Shown here: positions 24,689-32,743 of the stretch, piece by piece
Numbering within the stretch: position 1 is the stretch's first letter
Layout of the letters: the number at the start of each line of letters is the position of its first letter
Notes under the pieces: generated by a model
Told to the model about the DNA's origin: nothing
Database searches by the model: none
Seen by the model: the letters and a program-made list of their open reading frames with translations, nothing else
NCBI RefSeq assembly: GCF_030532325.1
Contig: NZ_JAUNLS010000001.1
Span: 210,673 to 274,672 of the forward strand
Length of the DNA: 64,000 bases
Origin: Corynebacterium sp.
Lineage (GTDB): Bacteria; Actinomycetota; Actinomycetes; Mycobacteriales; Mycobacteriaceae
Direction: 5' to 3'
Translations under genes and position numbers: made by a program

Positions 24689-24704
24689 TAGACAAAGCGG
24701 TTCA
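24689..24704 (+). promoter_or_regulatory. Possible McbR operator of the methionine importer
   Basis: TAGAC-N6-GTTCA matches the C. glutamicum McbR operator TAGAC-N6-GTCTA at eight of ten defined bases. It lies about 108 nt upstream of the first metQ gene. Confidence 0.45.
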
Positions 24705-24811
24705 ATCATTGCTAGGTTTTCCCCAGCGCACCGCACAACACTGCATGAATAAAAGTGTGTGAATAAAACTGTGCCAACGAATTTTTAGTACCAGAAGGGA
24801 CCCCGCCCACC

Positions 24812-25693
24812 ATGAGCATTCGCCGCATCGTCGCTGCTGCGTCGGCAGCCGCCATCGCCGCCACCGGCCTGGCCGCTTGCTCCTCCGACTCGGAGGACTC
24901 CGCCAAGGAAATCACCAAGGAATCCACCATCCGCATTGGCACCACCGACGCCAACATGGAGGAGTGGTCGGTGTTCCAGGACCTGGCCAAGGAACAGGGT
25001 TACAACATCGAGCTGGAGAACTTCTCCGATTACAACACCCCCAACCAGGCGCTGGACCAGGGTGATCTGGAGGCCAACAAGTTCCAGCACCTCAAGTTCC
25101 TCGCCGAGTACAACAAGGGCAACGGCACCGACCTCGTCCCGCTGGCCGCCACCGAGATTTACCCGCTGGCCCTGTACTGGAAGGACCACAGCGACATCAA
25201 GGACATCGAGGGCCAGGAAGTCGCCATCCCCAACGACTCCACCAACCAGGGCCGCGCCATCGGCCTCTTGGTGCAGCAGGACCTCGTCACCCTCAAGGAG
25301 GGCACCGGCCTGACCCCGAGCCCACTGGACATCGACGAGAAGAAGTCCAAGGTCAAGGTCACCCCGGTGGATGCCGCCCAGACCCCGGCCGCCTTCGGCG
25401 AGGGCAAGCCCGCCGTCATTAACAACTCCTTCCTGGAGCGCGCGGGCATCGACCCGAAGTCCGCCGTGGCCCAGGATGATCCGAACTCCACCGAGGCCGA
25501 GCCCTACATCAACGTCTGGGCCGTGCGCTCCGAGGACCTGGACAACCAGACCCTCAAGGAGCTGGCCGAGCTGTGGAAGGACAAGTCCGTGGAAGAGGCC
25601 ATCCTGCGCTCCTCCGGCGGCACCGCCGTTCCGGTTGAGCGCCCCCAGGAAGAGCTGCAGGAGATCCTCGACCGCCTCGAAGAGCAGGTCTAA
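24812..25693 (+). CDS. metQ: Methionine ABC transporter binding lipoprotein MetQ (copy 1)
   Basis: 293 residues. Signal peptide with lipobox LAAC and lipid-anchored Cys23. The NlpA/MetQ fold motifs are present: NQALDQGDLEANKFQH, VAIPNDSTNQGRAIGLL and the late INNSFLERAGIDP, which forms part of the methionine site in characterised MetQ proteins. RBS GAAGGGA. The second, similar copy starts 6 nt after its stop. Confidence 0.93.
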   Translation: MSIRRIVAAASAAAIAATGLAACSSDSEDSAKEITKESTIRIGTTDANMEEWSVFQDLAKEQGYNIELENFSDYNTPNQALDQGDLEANKFQHLKFLAEYNKGNGTDLVPLAATEIYPLALYWKDHSDIKDIEGQEVAIPNDSTNQGRAIGLLVQQDLVTLKEGTGLTPSPLDIDEKKSKVKVTPVDAAQTPAAFGEGKPAVINNSFLERAGIDPKSAVAQDDPNSTEAEPYINVWAVRSEDLDNQTLKELAELWKDKSVEEAILRSSGGTAVPVERPQEELQEILDRLEEQV

Positions 25694-25699
25694 AGCACC

Positions 25700-26602
25700 A
25701 TGAAGCTTCAACGCATCGCGGCGGCCTTCGCCGCCAGCCTGGTCACGCTCGGCGGCCTGAGCGCGTGCTCCTCGGCCTCCTCTGAGGTCTCGGCGGGCAC
25801 GGCGGAGGATCCGATCATCATCGGCACCACCGACGCCGAGCTGCCCGAGTGGGCTGTGCTCAAGGATCTCGCCTCCGAGGAGGGCATCGAGATCGAGATG
25901 AAGAGCTTCACCGACTACGCCACCCCCAACCAGGCTCTGGCGGAGGGCTCCACCGATACCAATAAGTTCCAGCACCTGAAGTTCCTCGCGGAATACAACG
26001 TGGGCAACGGCACCAGCCTGGTGCCCATCGCCGCCACGCAGGTCTACCCGATGCCGCTGTTTTGGAAGGGACACACGGACATCACGGGCATCGAGGGCCA
26101 GGAAGTCGCCATCCCCAACGACTCCACCAACCAGGGCCGCGCCATCAACCTCCTGGCCGCCAACGGCCTGCTCACCCTCAAGGAGGAGGGCAAACTCACC
26201 CCCGACCCCGCCGACATCGACGAGGCGAAGTCCACGGTGACGGTCCTTCCGGTGGACGCTGCGCAGACCCCCTCGGCCTACGGCGAGGGCAAGCCGGCCA
26301 TCATCACCAACTCCTTCTTCAAGCGCGCGGGCATCGACCCCACCACGGCCGTGCTTTCCGACGACCCCGAGAACCCCAAGGCCGATCCCGCCATCCTCTT
26401 CGACCCGTACATCAACGTCTGGGCCGTCCAGGAAAAGGACAAGGACAACGAGAAGATCAAGAAGCTCGCCGAGCTCTACCTCTCCGACGAGGTCAAGCAG
26501 GCCGTGCAGGACACGACGGGTGGCACCACCATCTTCGTGGACACCCCGCAGGCCGAGCTCCAAGAGATTCTGGACCGCCTCGAGGACGAGGCCGCCAAGT
26601 AA
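25700..26602 (+). CDS. metQ: Methionine ABC transporter binding lipoprotein MetQ (copy 2)
   Basis: 300 residues, lipobox LSAC with Cys23. Aligns with the upstream copy along its whole length; the block GQEVAIPNDSTNQGRAI is identical, while the N-terminal half and several loops differ, e.g. LFWKGHTDITGIEG versus LYWKDHSDIKDIEG. An insertion before the INVWAV motif (NPKADPAILFDPY) is specific to this copy. A tandem duplication with divergence, so the two may bind different ligands, for example the L and D isomers of methionine or its sulfoxide. Confidence 0.92.
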   Translation: MKLQRIAAAFAASLVTLGGLSACSSASSEVSAGTAEDPIIIGTTDAELPEWAVLKDLASEEGIEIEMKSFTDYATPNQALAEGSTDTNKFQHLKFLAEYNVGNGTSLVPIAATQVYPMPLFWKGHTDITGIEGQEVAIPNDSTNQGRAINLLAANGLLTLKEEGKLTPDPADIDEAKSTVTVLPVDAAQTPSAYGEGKPAIITNSFFKRAGIDPTTAVLSDDPENPKADPAILFDPYINVWAVQEKDKDNEKIKKLAELYLSDEVKQAVQDTTGGTTIFVDTPQAELQEILDRLEDEAAK

Positions 26603-26615
26603 CGTGCGTGCACAT

Positions 26616-26643
26616 CCCCCCGCCCACAGCTGGTGGCCGGGGG
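26616..26643 (+). terminator. GC-rich hairpin between metQ2 and metN
   Basis: CCCCCG and CCAC pair with GTGG and CGGGGG around an AGCT loop, followed by TTT. It could work as a partial terminator or mRNA-stabilising stem, giving more binding protein than ATPase and permease. Confidence 0.5.
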
Positions 26644-26695
26644 TTTCGTCCGTCACCAGCCACCTACTCATCACAGTCTAAGGACATCCTTCGAA

Positions 26696-27766
26696 GTGAC
26701 ATCACCATCGCAGAGCAAACTTCCGCAGAGCAAACCTCAACCCCGCCAGGGCACCCGGATCGAATTCCGCAACGTCACCAAGGTCTTCAAGAACAAGAAG
26801 ACCACGACGACCGCCCTTAACGAGGTCTCCCTGACCGTCGAGCCCGGCGAGATCATCGGCATCATCGGTTTTTCCGGCGCCGGCAAGTCCACGCTCGTGC
26901 GCATGATCAACGGCCTGGATAAGCCCACCTCCGGTCAGCTGCTGCTCGACGGCACCGACATCGTCCCGCTGCCCGAGTCCAAGCTGCGCGGAATCCGCCG
27001 CAACATCGGCATGATCTTCCAGCAGTTCAACCTCATGACCTCGCGCACCGCGGCGGGCAACGTGGAGTACCCGCTGCAGCTGGCTGGCGTGCCCAAGGCA
27101 GAGCGCAAGAAGCGCGCCCAGGAGCTGCTCGAGTTCGTCGGTCTGGGTGACAAGGGCTCAAACTACCCGGAGCAGCTCTCCGGCGGCCAGAAGCAGCGCG
27201 TCGGCATCGCCCGCGCCCTGGCCACCAACCCCTCGCTGCTGCTGGCCGACGAAGCCACCTCCGCCCTCGACCCCACCACCACCCGCGAGGTCCTCGACCT
27301 TTTGCGCAAGGTCAACCGCGATTTCGGCATCACCATCGTGGTCATCACCCACGAGATGGACGTCGTGCGCTCGATCGCCGACAAGGTCGCGGTCATGGAG
27401 CACGGCCGCGTCATCGAATCCGGCAGCGTCTACGAGGTCTTCTCCAACCCGCAGACCGAGGTCGCCTCCAAGTTCGTGGCCACCTCCCTGCGCAACACCC
27501 CGGACGTCGTCGAGGCCGATGACCTGCTCGCCCACGAGGGCCGACTGTTCACCATCAACCTCACGGAGAGCTCCGGCTTCTTCTCCGCGGCCAGCACGCT
27601 GGCCGAGCGCGGCGTGTCCATCGCCGTCGTGCACGGCGGCATCACCACGCTGCAGCGCCACTCCTTTGGCAAGATCACCGTCCGCCTCAACGGGCCTGAC
27701 GACGCCATCGAGCAGTTCTACTCCACTCTGCAGACCACCACCGACATTGAGGAGATCCAACGATGA
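26696..27766 (+). CDS. metN: Methionine importer ATP-binding protein MetN
   Basis: 356 residues from GTG 26696 with AAGGA upstream; an in-frame ATG at 26633 would overlap the hairpin. Walker A GFSGAGKSTL, Q-loop IFQQFNLMTSRT, signature LSGGQKQRVGIARAL, Walker B LLLADEATSALDP and H-loop VITHEMD. The C-terminal 100 residues are the NIL domain (RLFTINLTESSGFFSAAS) by which methionine trans-inhibits the transporter. ATGA overlap with metI. Confidence 0.95.
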   Translation: MTSPSQSKLPQSKPQPRQGTRIEFRNVTKVFKNKKTTTTALNEVSLTVEPGEIIGIIGFSGAGKSTLVRMINGLDKPTSGQLLLDGTDIVPLPESKLRGIRRNIGMIFQQFNLMTSRTAAGNVEYPLQLAGVPKAERKKRAQELLEFVGLGDKGSNYPEQLSGGQKQRVGIARALATNPSLLLADEATSALDPTTTREVLDLLRKVNRDFGITIVVITHEMDVVRSIADKVAVMEHGRVIESGSVYEVFSNPQTEVASKFVATSLRNTPDVVEADDLLAHEGRLFTINLTESSGFFSAASTLAERGVSIAVVHGGITTLQRHSFGKITVRLNGPDDAIEQFYSTLQTTTDIEEIQR

Positions 27767-28443
27767 CCACCACCTACCTCGCGGAAGCGAACTGGAACCG
27801 GCTCGGTGACACGCTTGTCGACGCCATCAAGGACACCCTCATCATGGTGGCCACCACCATGGTGCTCGCCGGCATCATCGGCCTCGTGCTGGGCATCCTG
27901 CTCTACACCACCCGCCCCGGCGGAATCCTGCAGAACAAGCCCATCTACGTCATCATCAACGTGCTGGTGAACTTCGTCCGCCCGATCCCCTTCATCATCC
28001 TGCTGGCCTTCGTGCAGCCGCTCACCGTGGCCGTGCTGGGCGGCTCGATCGGCCGCGGGCCAGCCACCTTCGTCATGGTCATCGCAGCCACCTTCGCCGT
28101 GGCACGCATCGTCGAACAAAACCTCGTGGCCCTAGATCCGGGTGTTATCGAGGCCGCGCGCTCCATGGGTGCTTCCCCGTGGAAAATCATCACCACGGTG
28201 ATTGTTCCTGAGGCCCTCGGCCCCCTGGTGCTGGGCTACACCTTCCTGTTTATCGGCATCGTCGACATGTCCGCGATGGCCGGCTACGTCGGCGGCGGCG
28301 GCCTGGGTGACTTCGCCATCGTCTACGGCTACCGCGCCTTCGAGTGGGAGGTCACCGTGGTGGCCACCCTCATCATCATCGTGCTGGTGCAGGCCGCACA
28401 GTTCTTTGGCAACTGGCTCTCCGCCAAAATCATGCGCCGCTAA
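27763..28443 (+). CDS. metI: Methionine importer permease MetI
   Basis: 226 residues, five or six membrane segments. The EAA coupling loop is seen in EAARSMGASPWKIITTVIVP. Completes the metQ-metQ-metN-metI operon that imports methionine across the cytoplasmic membrane. Confidence 0.94.
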   Translation: MTTTYLAEANWNRLGDTLVDAIKDTLIMVATTMVLAGIIGLVLGILLYTTRPGGILQNKPIYVIINVLVNFVRPIPFIILLAFVQPLTVAVLGGSIGRGPATFVMVIAATFAVARIVEQNLVALDPGVIEAARSMGASPWKIITTVIVPEALGPLVLGYTFLFIGIVDMSAMAGYVGGGGLGDFAIVYGYRAFEWEVTVVATLIIIVLVQAAQFFGNWLSAKIMRR

Positions 28444-28454
28444 CGCGGCAGGAA

Positions 28455-29315
28455 TCACGCGCTGCTAACAGCCTTCGCCACCAACGCCGTCGAGGTCTTC
28501 GGCTCATCCCCACACGAGGAGATGGTGCCGGAGACCTCACGCGTATCCAGCTCCACGCTCCACGCGCGGCCGTCGGCATGGCGCACCGTCACGCGGCTTC
28601 CCGCCGCCGCGGCACCCTCCACCGGCTCGACGGTGAGATCCCCGTAGTACAGGGCCTCGGAGGCGTCGAGAAGCTGGCGGGCCACCGCCAACTCCGCCAC
28701 CTGCCCGGCCGGGGAATACAGGCCGCACCCGCGGTTGGCCGGGTAGAAGTACTCCCCGCGCAGGCTGGCGCGCATGAGCTGGCGCCCCGCCTCGGCGTTG
28801 AGGCGGCCGAAGGAATAGCCCCACGGCATGAGCAACACCGAGGGCGCAAAACGGTGCCCCTTGGTGTGCGAGGTCTCCCACACGTTCTCCCCAAACTCCT
28901 CCGCCAACTCGGCGGCCAGCGGGCGGCCCTTGAGTGCACAGCACACATCGCGCTTGGCGTGGGTGCACACCAGCGTCAGCGGCAGGCACTCGCCCTCCGG
29001 GTGCTCCAGATCCAGGTCGAGGATCTCCTCCGGGGAGCGCAGAACATGCGCCTTGACCAGGCCCTCTTTCGCCCACACCACGAAGCAACGGTAGTGGCCG
29101 CAATCGCTATGACCCTGCCGGCCGGGGCGGCGGATAAGTTGCAGGGAGGCCGTGCCCAGCTTCTTCTTCAACGCAGCGGTGAGCTCTGGGCCGAAGGTAT
29201 CGCCGTCAAGGACGTCGCGCGACCATCCCTTGGGCCACTCGAAGAGAACGTAGACCTCGGCCTTCTTAGCAGTGCCGGGCAGAGGCTCTACCTGAACGTC
29301 GGAGCAATGCGTCAT
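28455..29315 (-). CDS. Sucrase/ferredoxin-like (Apd1-type) protein
   Basis: 286 residues. The thioredoxin-fold ferredoxin domain carries CTHAKRDVCCALKGRPLA and TSHTKGHRFAP, the Cys and His signatures of the Apd1/AIM32 group, in which two Cys and two His bind a [2Fe-2S] cluster. The substrate in bacteria is unknown; yeast Apd1 gives resistance to redox-active drugs. TAGACT (29328-29323, minus strand) ends 7 nt before the ATG, so the mRNA is probably leaderless. Converges with metI. Confidence 0.82.
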   Translation of the reverse strand: MTHCSDVQVEPLPGTAKKAEVYVLFEWPKGWSRDVLDGDTFGPELTAALKKKLGTASLQLIRRPGRQGHSDCGHYRCFVVWAKEGLVKAHVLRSPEEILDLDLEHPEGECLPLTLVCTHAKRDVCCALKGRPLAAELAEEFGENVWETSHTKGHRFAPSVLLMPWGYSFGRLNAEAGRQLMRASLRGEYFYPANRGCGLYSPAGQVAELAVARQLLDASEALYYGDLTVEPVEGAAAAGSRVTVRHADGRAWSVELDTREVSGTISSCGDEPKTSTALVAKAVSSA

Positions 29316-29425
29316 GGCGGACAGTCTAGTCCACCGCGGGCCTGCGTCACTGCGTTCGCAACAATGTGGTTACGATGCCCTAAGTCCCACTCCGGCCTGC
29401 GCAGCATCCGATTACTGTCAAAGGC

Positions 29426-30025
29426 ATGCCGAATCTAACTCTCGTGCGCGCAGCCGCCGTCTTTCTCGCCGGCGCTGTCATCCTGCAAGGCTGCGCGGCC
29501 TCAACGGACACTGGTTCCGGCCCCACCTCCACCGTGGCGGCTACGCTTTCTGGTGCATCCTCCTCCACCGCCCCAGCCGGCATCTCACCGCTGGGCAGCG
29601 CCAACCTCGACCTTAAGACCCTGCGCCCGGCGGTGCCCTCGCAGCTGGTGGTCACCGACGTGCGTGTGGGCAAGCACGAGGGCTTCGAGCGGGTGGTTTT
29701 TGAATTCGTCGGGGACGGCTCCCCCGGCTGGTTCATCGACTACACAGAATCCCCCGCCCAGCAGGGCTCGGGCACTCCCATCAAGCACGGCGGCTCCACT
29801 GCCCTCAACGTCAACATCGATGGCACCACCTACCCCTTCGAGCTGGGGATGGAGGACCCACACATCGGCACCGTCAAGGGCGATGGCGGCGCGGTCACCG
29901 AGGTCACCCCGGCCGGCACCTTCGAGGGGCGCTCCCAGTTTGTCATCGGCATGGCAGAGCGCCACGCTTATTCCGTCGAAGTGCTCACCGGGCCCACCCG
30001 CTTGGTCATCGACATCCTCAACTAG
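29426..30025 (+). CDS. Secreted AMIN-like-domain lipoprotein
   Basis: 199 residues. Signal peptide with lipobox LQGC (Cys23), a Ser/Thr/Ala-rich linker to about residue 65, then one beta-rich domain (VVTDVRVGKHEGFERVVFEF ... TRLVIDIL) that matches the AMIN-like domain of actinobacterial lipoproteins. Role unknown; probably cell-envelope binding. TACTGT ends 7 nt before the ATG. Its stop overlaps the imuB stop tail to tail. Confidence 0.8.
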   Translation: MPNLTLVRAAAVFLAGAVILQGCAASTDTGSGPTSTVAATLSGASSSTAPAGISPLGSANLDLKTLRPAVPSQLVVTDVRVGKHEGFERVVFEFVGDGSPGWFIDYTESPAQQGSGTPIKHGGSTALNVNIDGTTYPFELGMEDPHIGTVKGDGGAVTEVTPAGTFEGRSQFVIGMAERHAYSVEVLTGPTRLVIDILN

Positions 30026-31566
30026 GTATAGGTAGCCTCCACAGACCAGCGCCCGGCGGCCCACACCAGCAGCCAGGCGCGCTGGCCGCGCTCGGACTCC
30101 CCCACCACCTGCAGGCGGGCGCAGCGCTGCTCGCCCCAGGCCTCCACCGGCCACGGCCCGGCCCAGCCGATCACCCGGTAGCGCTGCCGACTCCAGCTCA
30201 CCGCGGCGGGCTCCCCGGATAGCAGCGCCTCGGCGGTGACAAAGAGCTCGGCCGCGGAGGCATCAACAATCCGGATGCGCGCCGCCGGGTGTGCCAGCTG
30301 GGCCGGCAAAGGAGCCGGGATCCTCCCCGGCCAGGTGCCCTGCGGGGCGGGTTCACGCTGCTCGCCGTAGGGGACGTACTCGATCCTTCCGGCCACCCCG
30401 CGCCCGCCACCATCCCGTGGCTGCAGCACACGGTCCACCCCCAGCTGCGACTGGACGCGGGAAATCACCCGCTTGGCCTGCTCCGTGGAGGCCGCAGCCC
30501 CCCACAGCCCACGGGCCTCAGGCGCGGCGGTCTCCACTGGCTCCAGCAGCAGCTTCACCACCCCGCCGCCCTCGCCCGCGCGGGCGCTGCTTAGCCACCC
30601 ATCCAGCTGCCAGCGCACGCGATCAGCCGTGGCGGACTCGCTCAGCGCTTCCTGGGTGCGCCACACCCGCTCCACGCGCTCACCCCGCTCAAACTCCGCA
30701 CACACCCGCAGCCGCAGGCACACCTGCCCCGCCGCGCGCAGGCGCACGTGCAGGCGCGCTGCCAGCTGGCGCGCCGCGAAGGCCGCCGCATCCACGCGCT
30801 CCAGCGGCTCCTCAAAGTTCTCCTCCACGGCCAGATCTGGGCGCGCCAGCTCGGGGGCCACCCTCCTATCGGGGGCGGCGCTCGCGATGGCGTGGCAGCG
30901 CTTGCCCGCCTCACCAAACCGGGTGCTCATCTGCCGCAGCGGCAGCTCCGCCAGCTCGCCGAGGGTGCGCAGACCCAAAGCGCGCAACTGCGCGACCAGC
31001 TCCGGCGGGCAGCCCAGGCAGACCTCCGCCGCGAGCACGCCGAGCGGCTGGGCGGCCAGGAACTGCCGGGAGCCTCCCTCCGGGACCACCGCGCCCAGCC
31101 CCTCGTGGCGCGCGGCAATCAGTGCGGTAGCGATTTCATCCGCCACCCCGATGGTGGCGTCGAGCCCGGCGTGGGCGGCTGCGTCCACGAGCATCTCCGC
31201 GGCGGTATCCTCCCCGCCGTGGAAGCGGCCCGCGGCGGCGGCATCCACAATCACCAGGCCCGGGCGCAGCACCTCCACCGAGGAGGCCACCGCGTCCAGG
31301 CCCACCGCTATCTGGGCAAAGACTGCTCCGTCGCGGTCGGGGTTGGCCTCCTCCACACGCAGCTGCGGGGCCACCGCCTGCGCCTGCCGCACCCGCATGC
31401 CGCGGCGAATCCCCGCCCGGCGCGCGGCGGCGTTACACGCGAGCACCTGGTGCTGGCGCACCACGGCGCACGCGCCCTGTTCCTCCTGCGTCTTCCCCTT
31501 GACCGGCAGGCCTTCCCGCAGGGCCTGGACGGGCCAGTCTGGAAACCACAGGGCCGCGACTCTCAC
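30022..31566 (-). CDS. imuB: ImuB: inactive Y-family polymerase subunit of the mutasome
   Basis: 514 residues. The Y-family fold is recognisable, but the metal-binding acidic residues are gone: the position of motif DxD reads LWFPDWPVQA and that of SIDEAYL reads IVDAAAAGRF. This loss is characteristic of ImuB, which acts as a hub linking DnaE2 and the beta clamp. The helix-hairpin-helix (LRALGLRTLGELAELPLRQM) and a C-terminal extension are present. Start overlaps the imuA' stop. Confidence 0.9.
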   Translation of the reverse strand: MRVAALWFPDWPVQALREGLPVKGKTQEEQGACAVVRQHQVLACNAAARRAGIRRGMRVRQAQAVAPQLRVEEANPDRDGAVFAQIAVGLDAVASSVEVLRPGLVIVDAAAAGRFHGGEDTAAEMLVDAAAHAGLDATIGVADEIATALIAARHEGLGAVVPEGGSRQFLAAQPLGVLAAEVCLGCPPELVAQLRALGLRTLGELAELPLRQMSTRFGEAGKRCHAIASAAPDRRVAPELARPDLAVEENFEEPLERVDAAAFAARQLAARLHVRLRAAGQVCLRLRVCAEFERGERVERVWRTQEALSESATADRVRWQLDGWLSSARAGEGGGVVKLLLEPVETAAPEARGLWGAAASTEQAKRVISRVQSQLGVDRVLQPRDGGGRGVAGRIEYVPYGEQREPAPQGTWPGRIPAPLPAQLAHPAARIRIVDASAAELFVTAEALLSGEPAAVSWSRQRYRVIGWAGPWPVEAWGEQRCARLQVVGESERGQRAWLLVWAAGRWSVEATYT

Positions 31567-32255
31567 ACTGCCTCCAGGCGACGGCGCTGTCCGCAGGTCA
31601 CCACACCGCGCACGGGGTTGCGCCCCTTGGAGTCCACGTGCACGTCAATGTCCAGGCCACGGATGCGCCCGCTTCCCTTGCCCACGCCGCGGAAGGTGAC
31701 CACCTCAGCCCGCAACGCGGTGGAGGTCCCCGGCAGGCGCGTACCCACGGTGAGCACCGCAGCCTGCCCGCCGCGCAGCTTGGCCAGCACCGGACGCGCC
31801 CGGGTGGGCGAGAGCTCGCCCGTGCCGCGGTGGATCACCAGATCCAGCCCCTCACACAAAATCCCCGTGACCGCCCAGGGATCCGCCCCGGCATCGGGCA
31901 CCGTGACCACCCGGGAGACATCGCCTTCCTCGGCCACCTGTGCGAGCGATAGATTCGGCCAGCCCACCACCCCAACGTGTCCACCGTGCGCGCTAACATG
32001 CGTGATGAGTTCTACCGCCAAGGCGGCACACTCGCTGCACGCCACCGCCTGACGGCGCGCCAGGCCACCTGCGGGAAGCAGCCCGGCCAGCGCGGATGGC
32101 ACCCCCACCACCTCAACCGCGGGCTGCACCTTAGGCTGGCGCGCAGGCGCGGCGGAGTTCTCCACAGCGTCAATGCGGGCACGCAGGGCCGCGATGCGCT
32201 CGGCCCTACTCAAGCCGGCCACCGCCCCATCAATGCGAACGCCTGTTTGATTCAT
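31563..32255 (-). CDS. imuA': ImuA'-type mutasome accessory protein
   Basis: 230 residues upstream of and overlapping imuB. It has the RecA/SulA-like core (PAGGLARRQAVACSECAAL in place of a full Walker A) and a strand pattern of VGVVGWPNLSL and GLDLVIHRGTGELSP. No intact P-loop GKT/S is present. Mycobacterial ImuA' binds ImuB. CATAAT ends 6 nt before the ATG (leaderless). Assignment relies mainly on the imuB partnership. Confidence 0.75.
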   Translation of the reverse strand: MNQTGVRIDGAVAGLSRAERIAALRARIDAVENSAAPARQPKVQPAVEVVGVPSALAGLLPAGGLARRQAVACSECAALAVELITHVSAHGGHVGVVGWPNLSLAQVAEEGDVSRVVTVPDAGADPWAVTGILCEGLDLVIHRGTGELSPTRARPVLAKLRGGQAAVLTVGTRLPGTSTALRAEVVTFRGVGKGSGRIRGLDIDVHVDSKGRNPVRGVVTCGQRRRLEAV

Positions 32256-32286
32256 GCACCTATTATGAACCCCGCCCCGGACACGT

Positions 32287-32302
32287 GCAATTGCGTGTTC
32301 GA
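32287..32302 (-). promoter_or_regulatory. Half-conserved SOS-like site upstream of imuA'-imuB
   Basis: Minus strand TCGAAC followed by a degenerate second half; one arm is perfect (plus strand GTTCGA), and about ten of sixteen bases match. It lies 31 nt upstream of imuA' and 18 nt upstream of the divergent gene at 32321. Confidence 0.35.
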
Positions 32303-32320
32303 ATGGTAGCGTTAACCGGC

Positions 32321-32722
32321 ATGAACACCCTGCGCACGAACACCACGCCCATCCCCACCCCGCTCTGGGTCCGCGCGGGTTCCTCCGCCCTTTCCGGTGC
32401 TGCCATCGCGGTGGGCGCCAGCCGCCTGCACTTCGGTCTCGCCCTCGGGCTGAGCTTGGTGCTCATCCTCCTCGCGTGCAGCCTCACGCTCCTGCACCCC
32501 TACCGCCAGGAGCTGCGGGACTACGCCCAGGACCACAACGTCACCATGCTGCCCACCATCGCCCAGCTGCTGCCGCTCATGGTGCTGTGGCTGCTCTTCA
32601 TGCTCGCCCCGCTGTTCAGCCTGCCGGTCTGGGGCTGCGTGGTGGTATTCCTCCTCGTCACAGCGGCCACCTACGTGCTCTTCCCACACGTCGACGGCAG
32701 CCGCAAACTGGCCTTCGCTTAA
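32321..32722 (+). CDS. Small membrane protein, unknown function
   Basis: 133 residues with four hydrophobic segments in two pairs (about 17-34, 36-54, 78-93 and 96-116). A polar segment HPYRQELRDYAQDHNV separates them. No recognised family. TAGCGT ends 8 nt before ATG 32321, suggesting a leaderless transcript. Divergent from imuA'. Confidence 0.68.
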   Translation: MNTLRTNTTPIPTPLWVRAGSSALSGAAIAVGASRLHFGLALGLSLVLILLACSLTLLHPYRQELRDYAQDHNVTMLPTIAQLLPLMVLWLLFMLAPLFSLPVWGCVVVFLLVTAATYVLFPHVDGSRKLAFA

Positions 32723-32743
32723 GCCTTTGCCTGAGGCGCGCGC

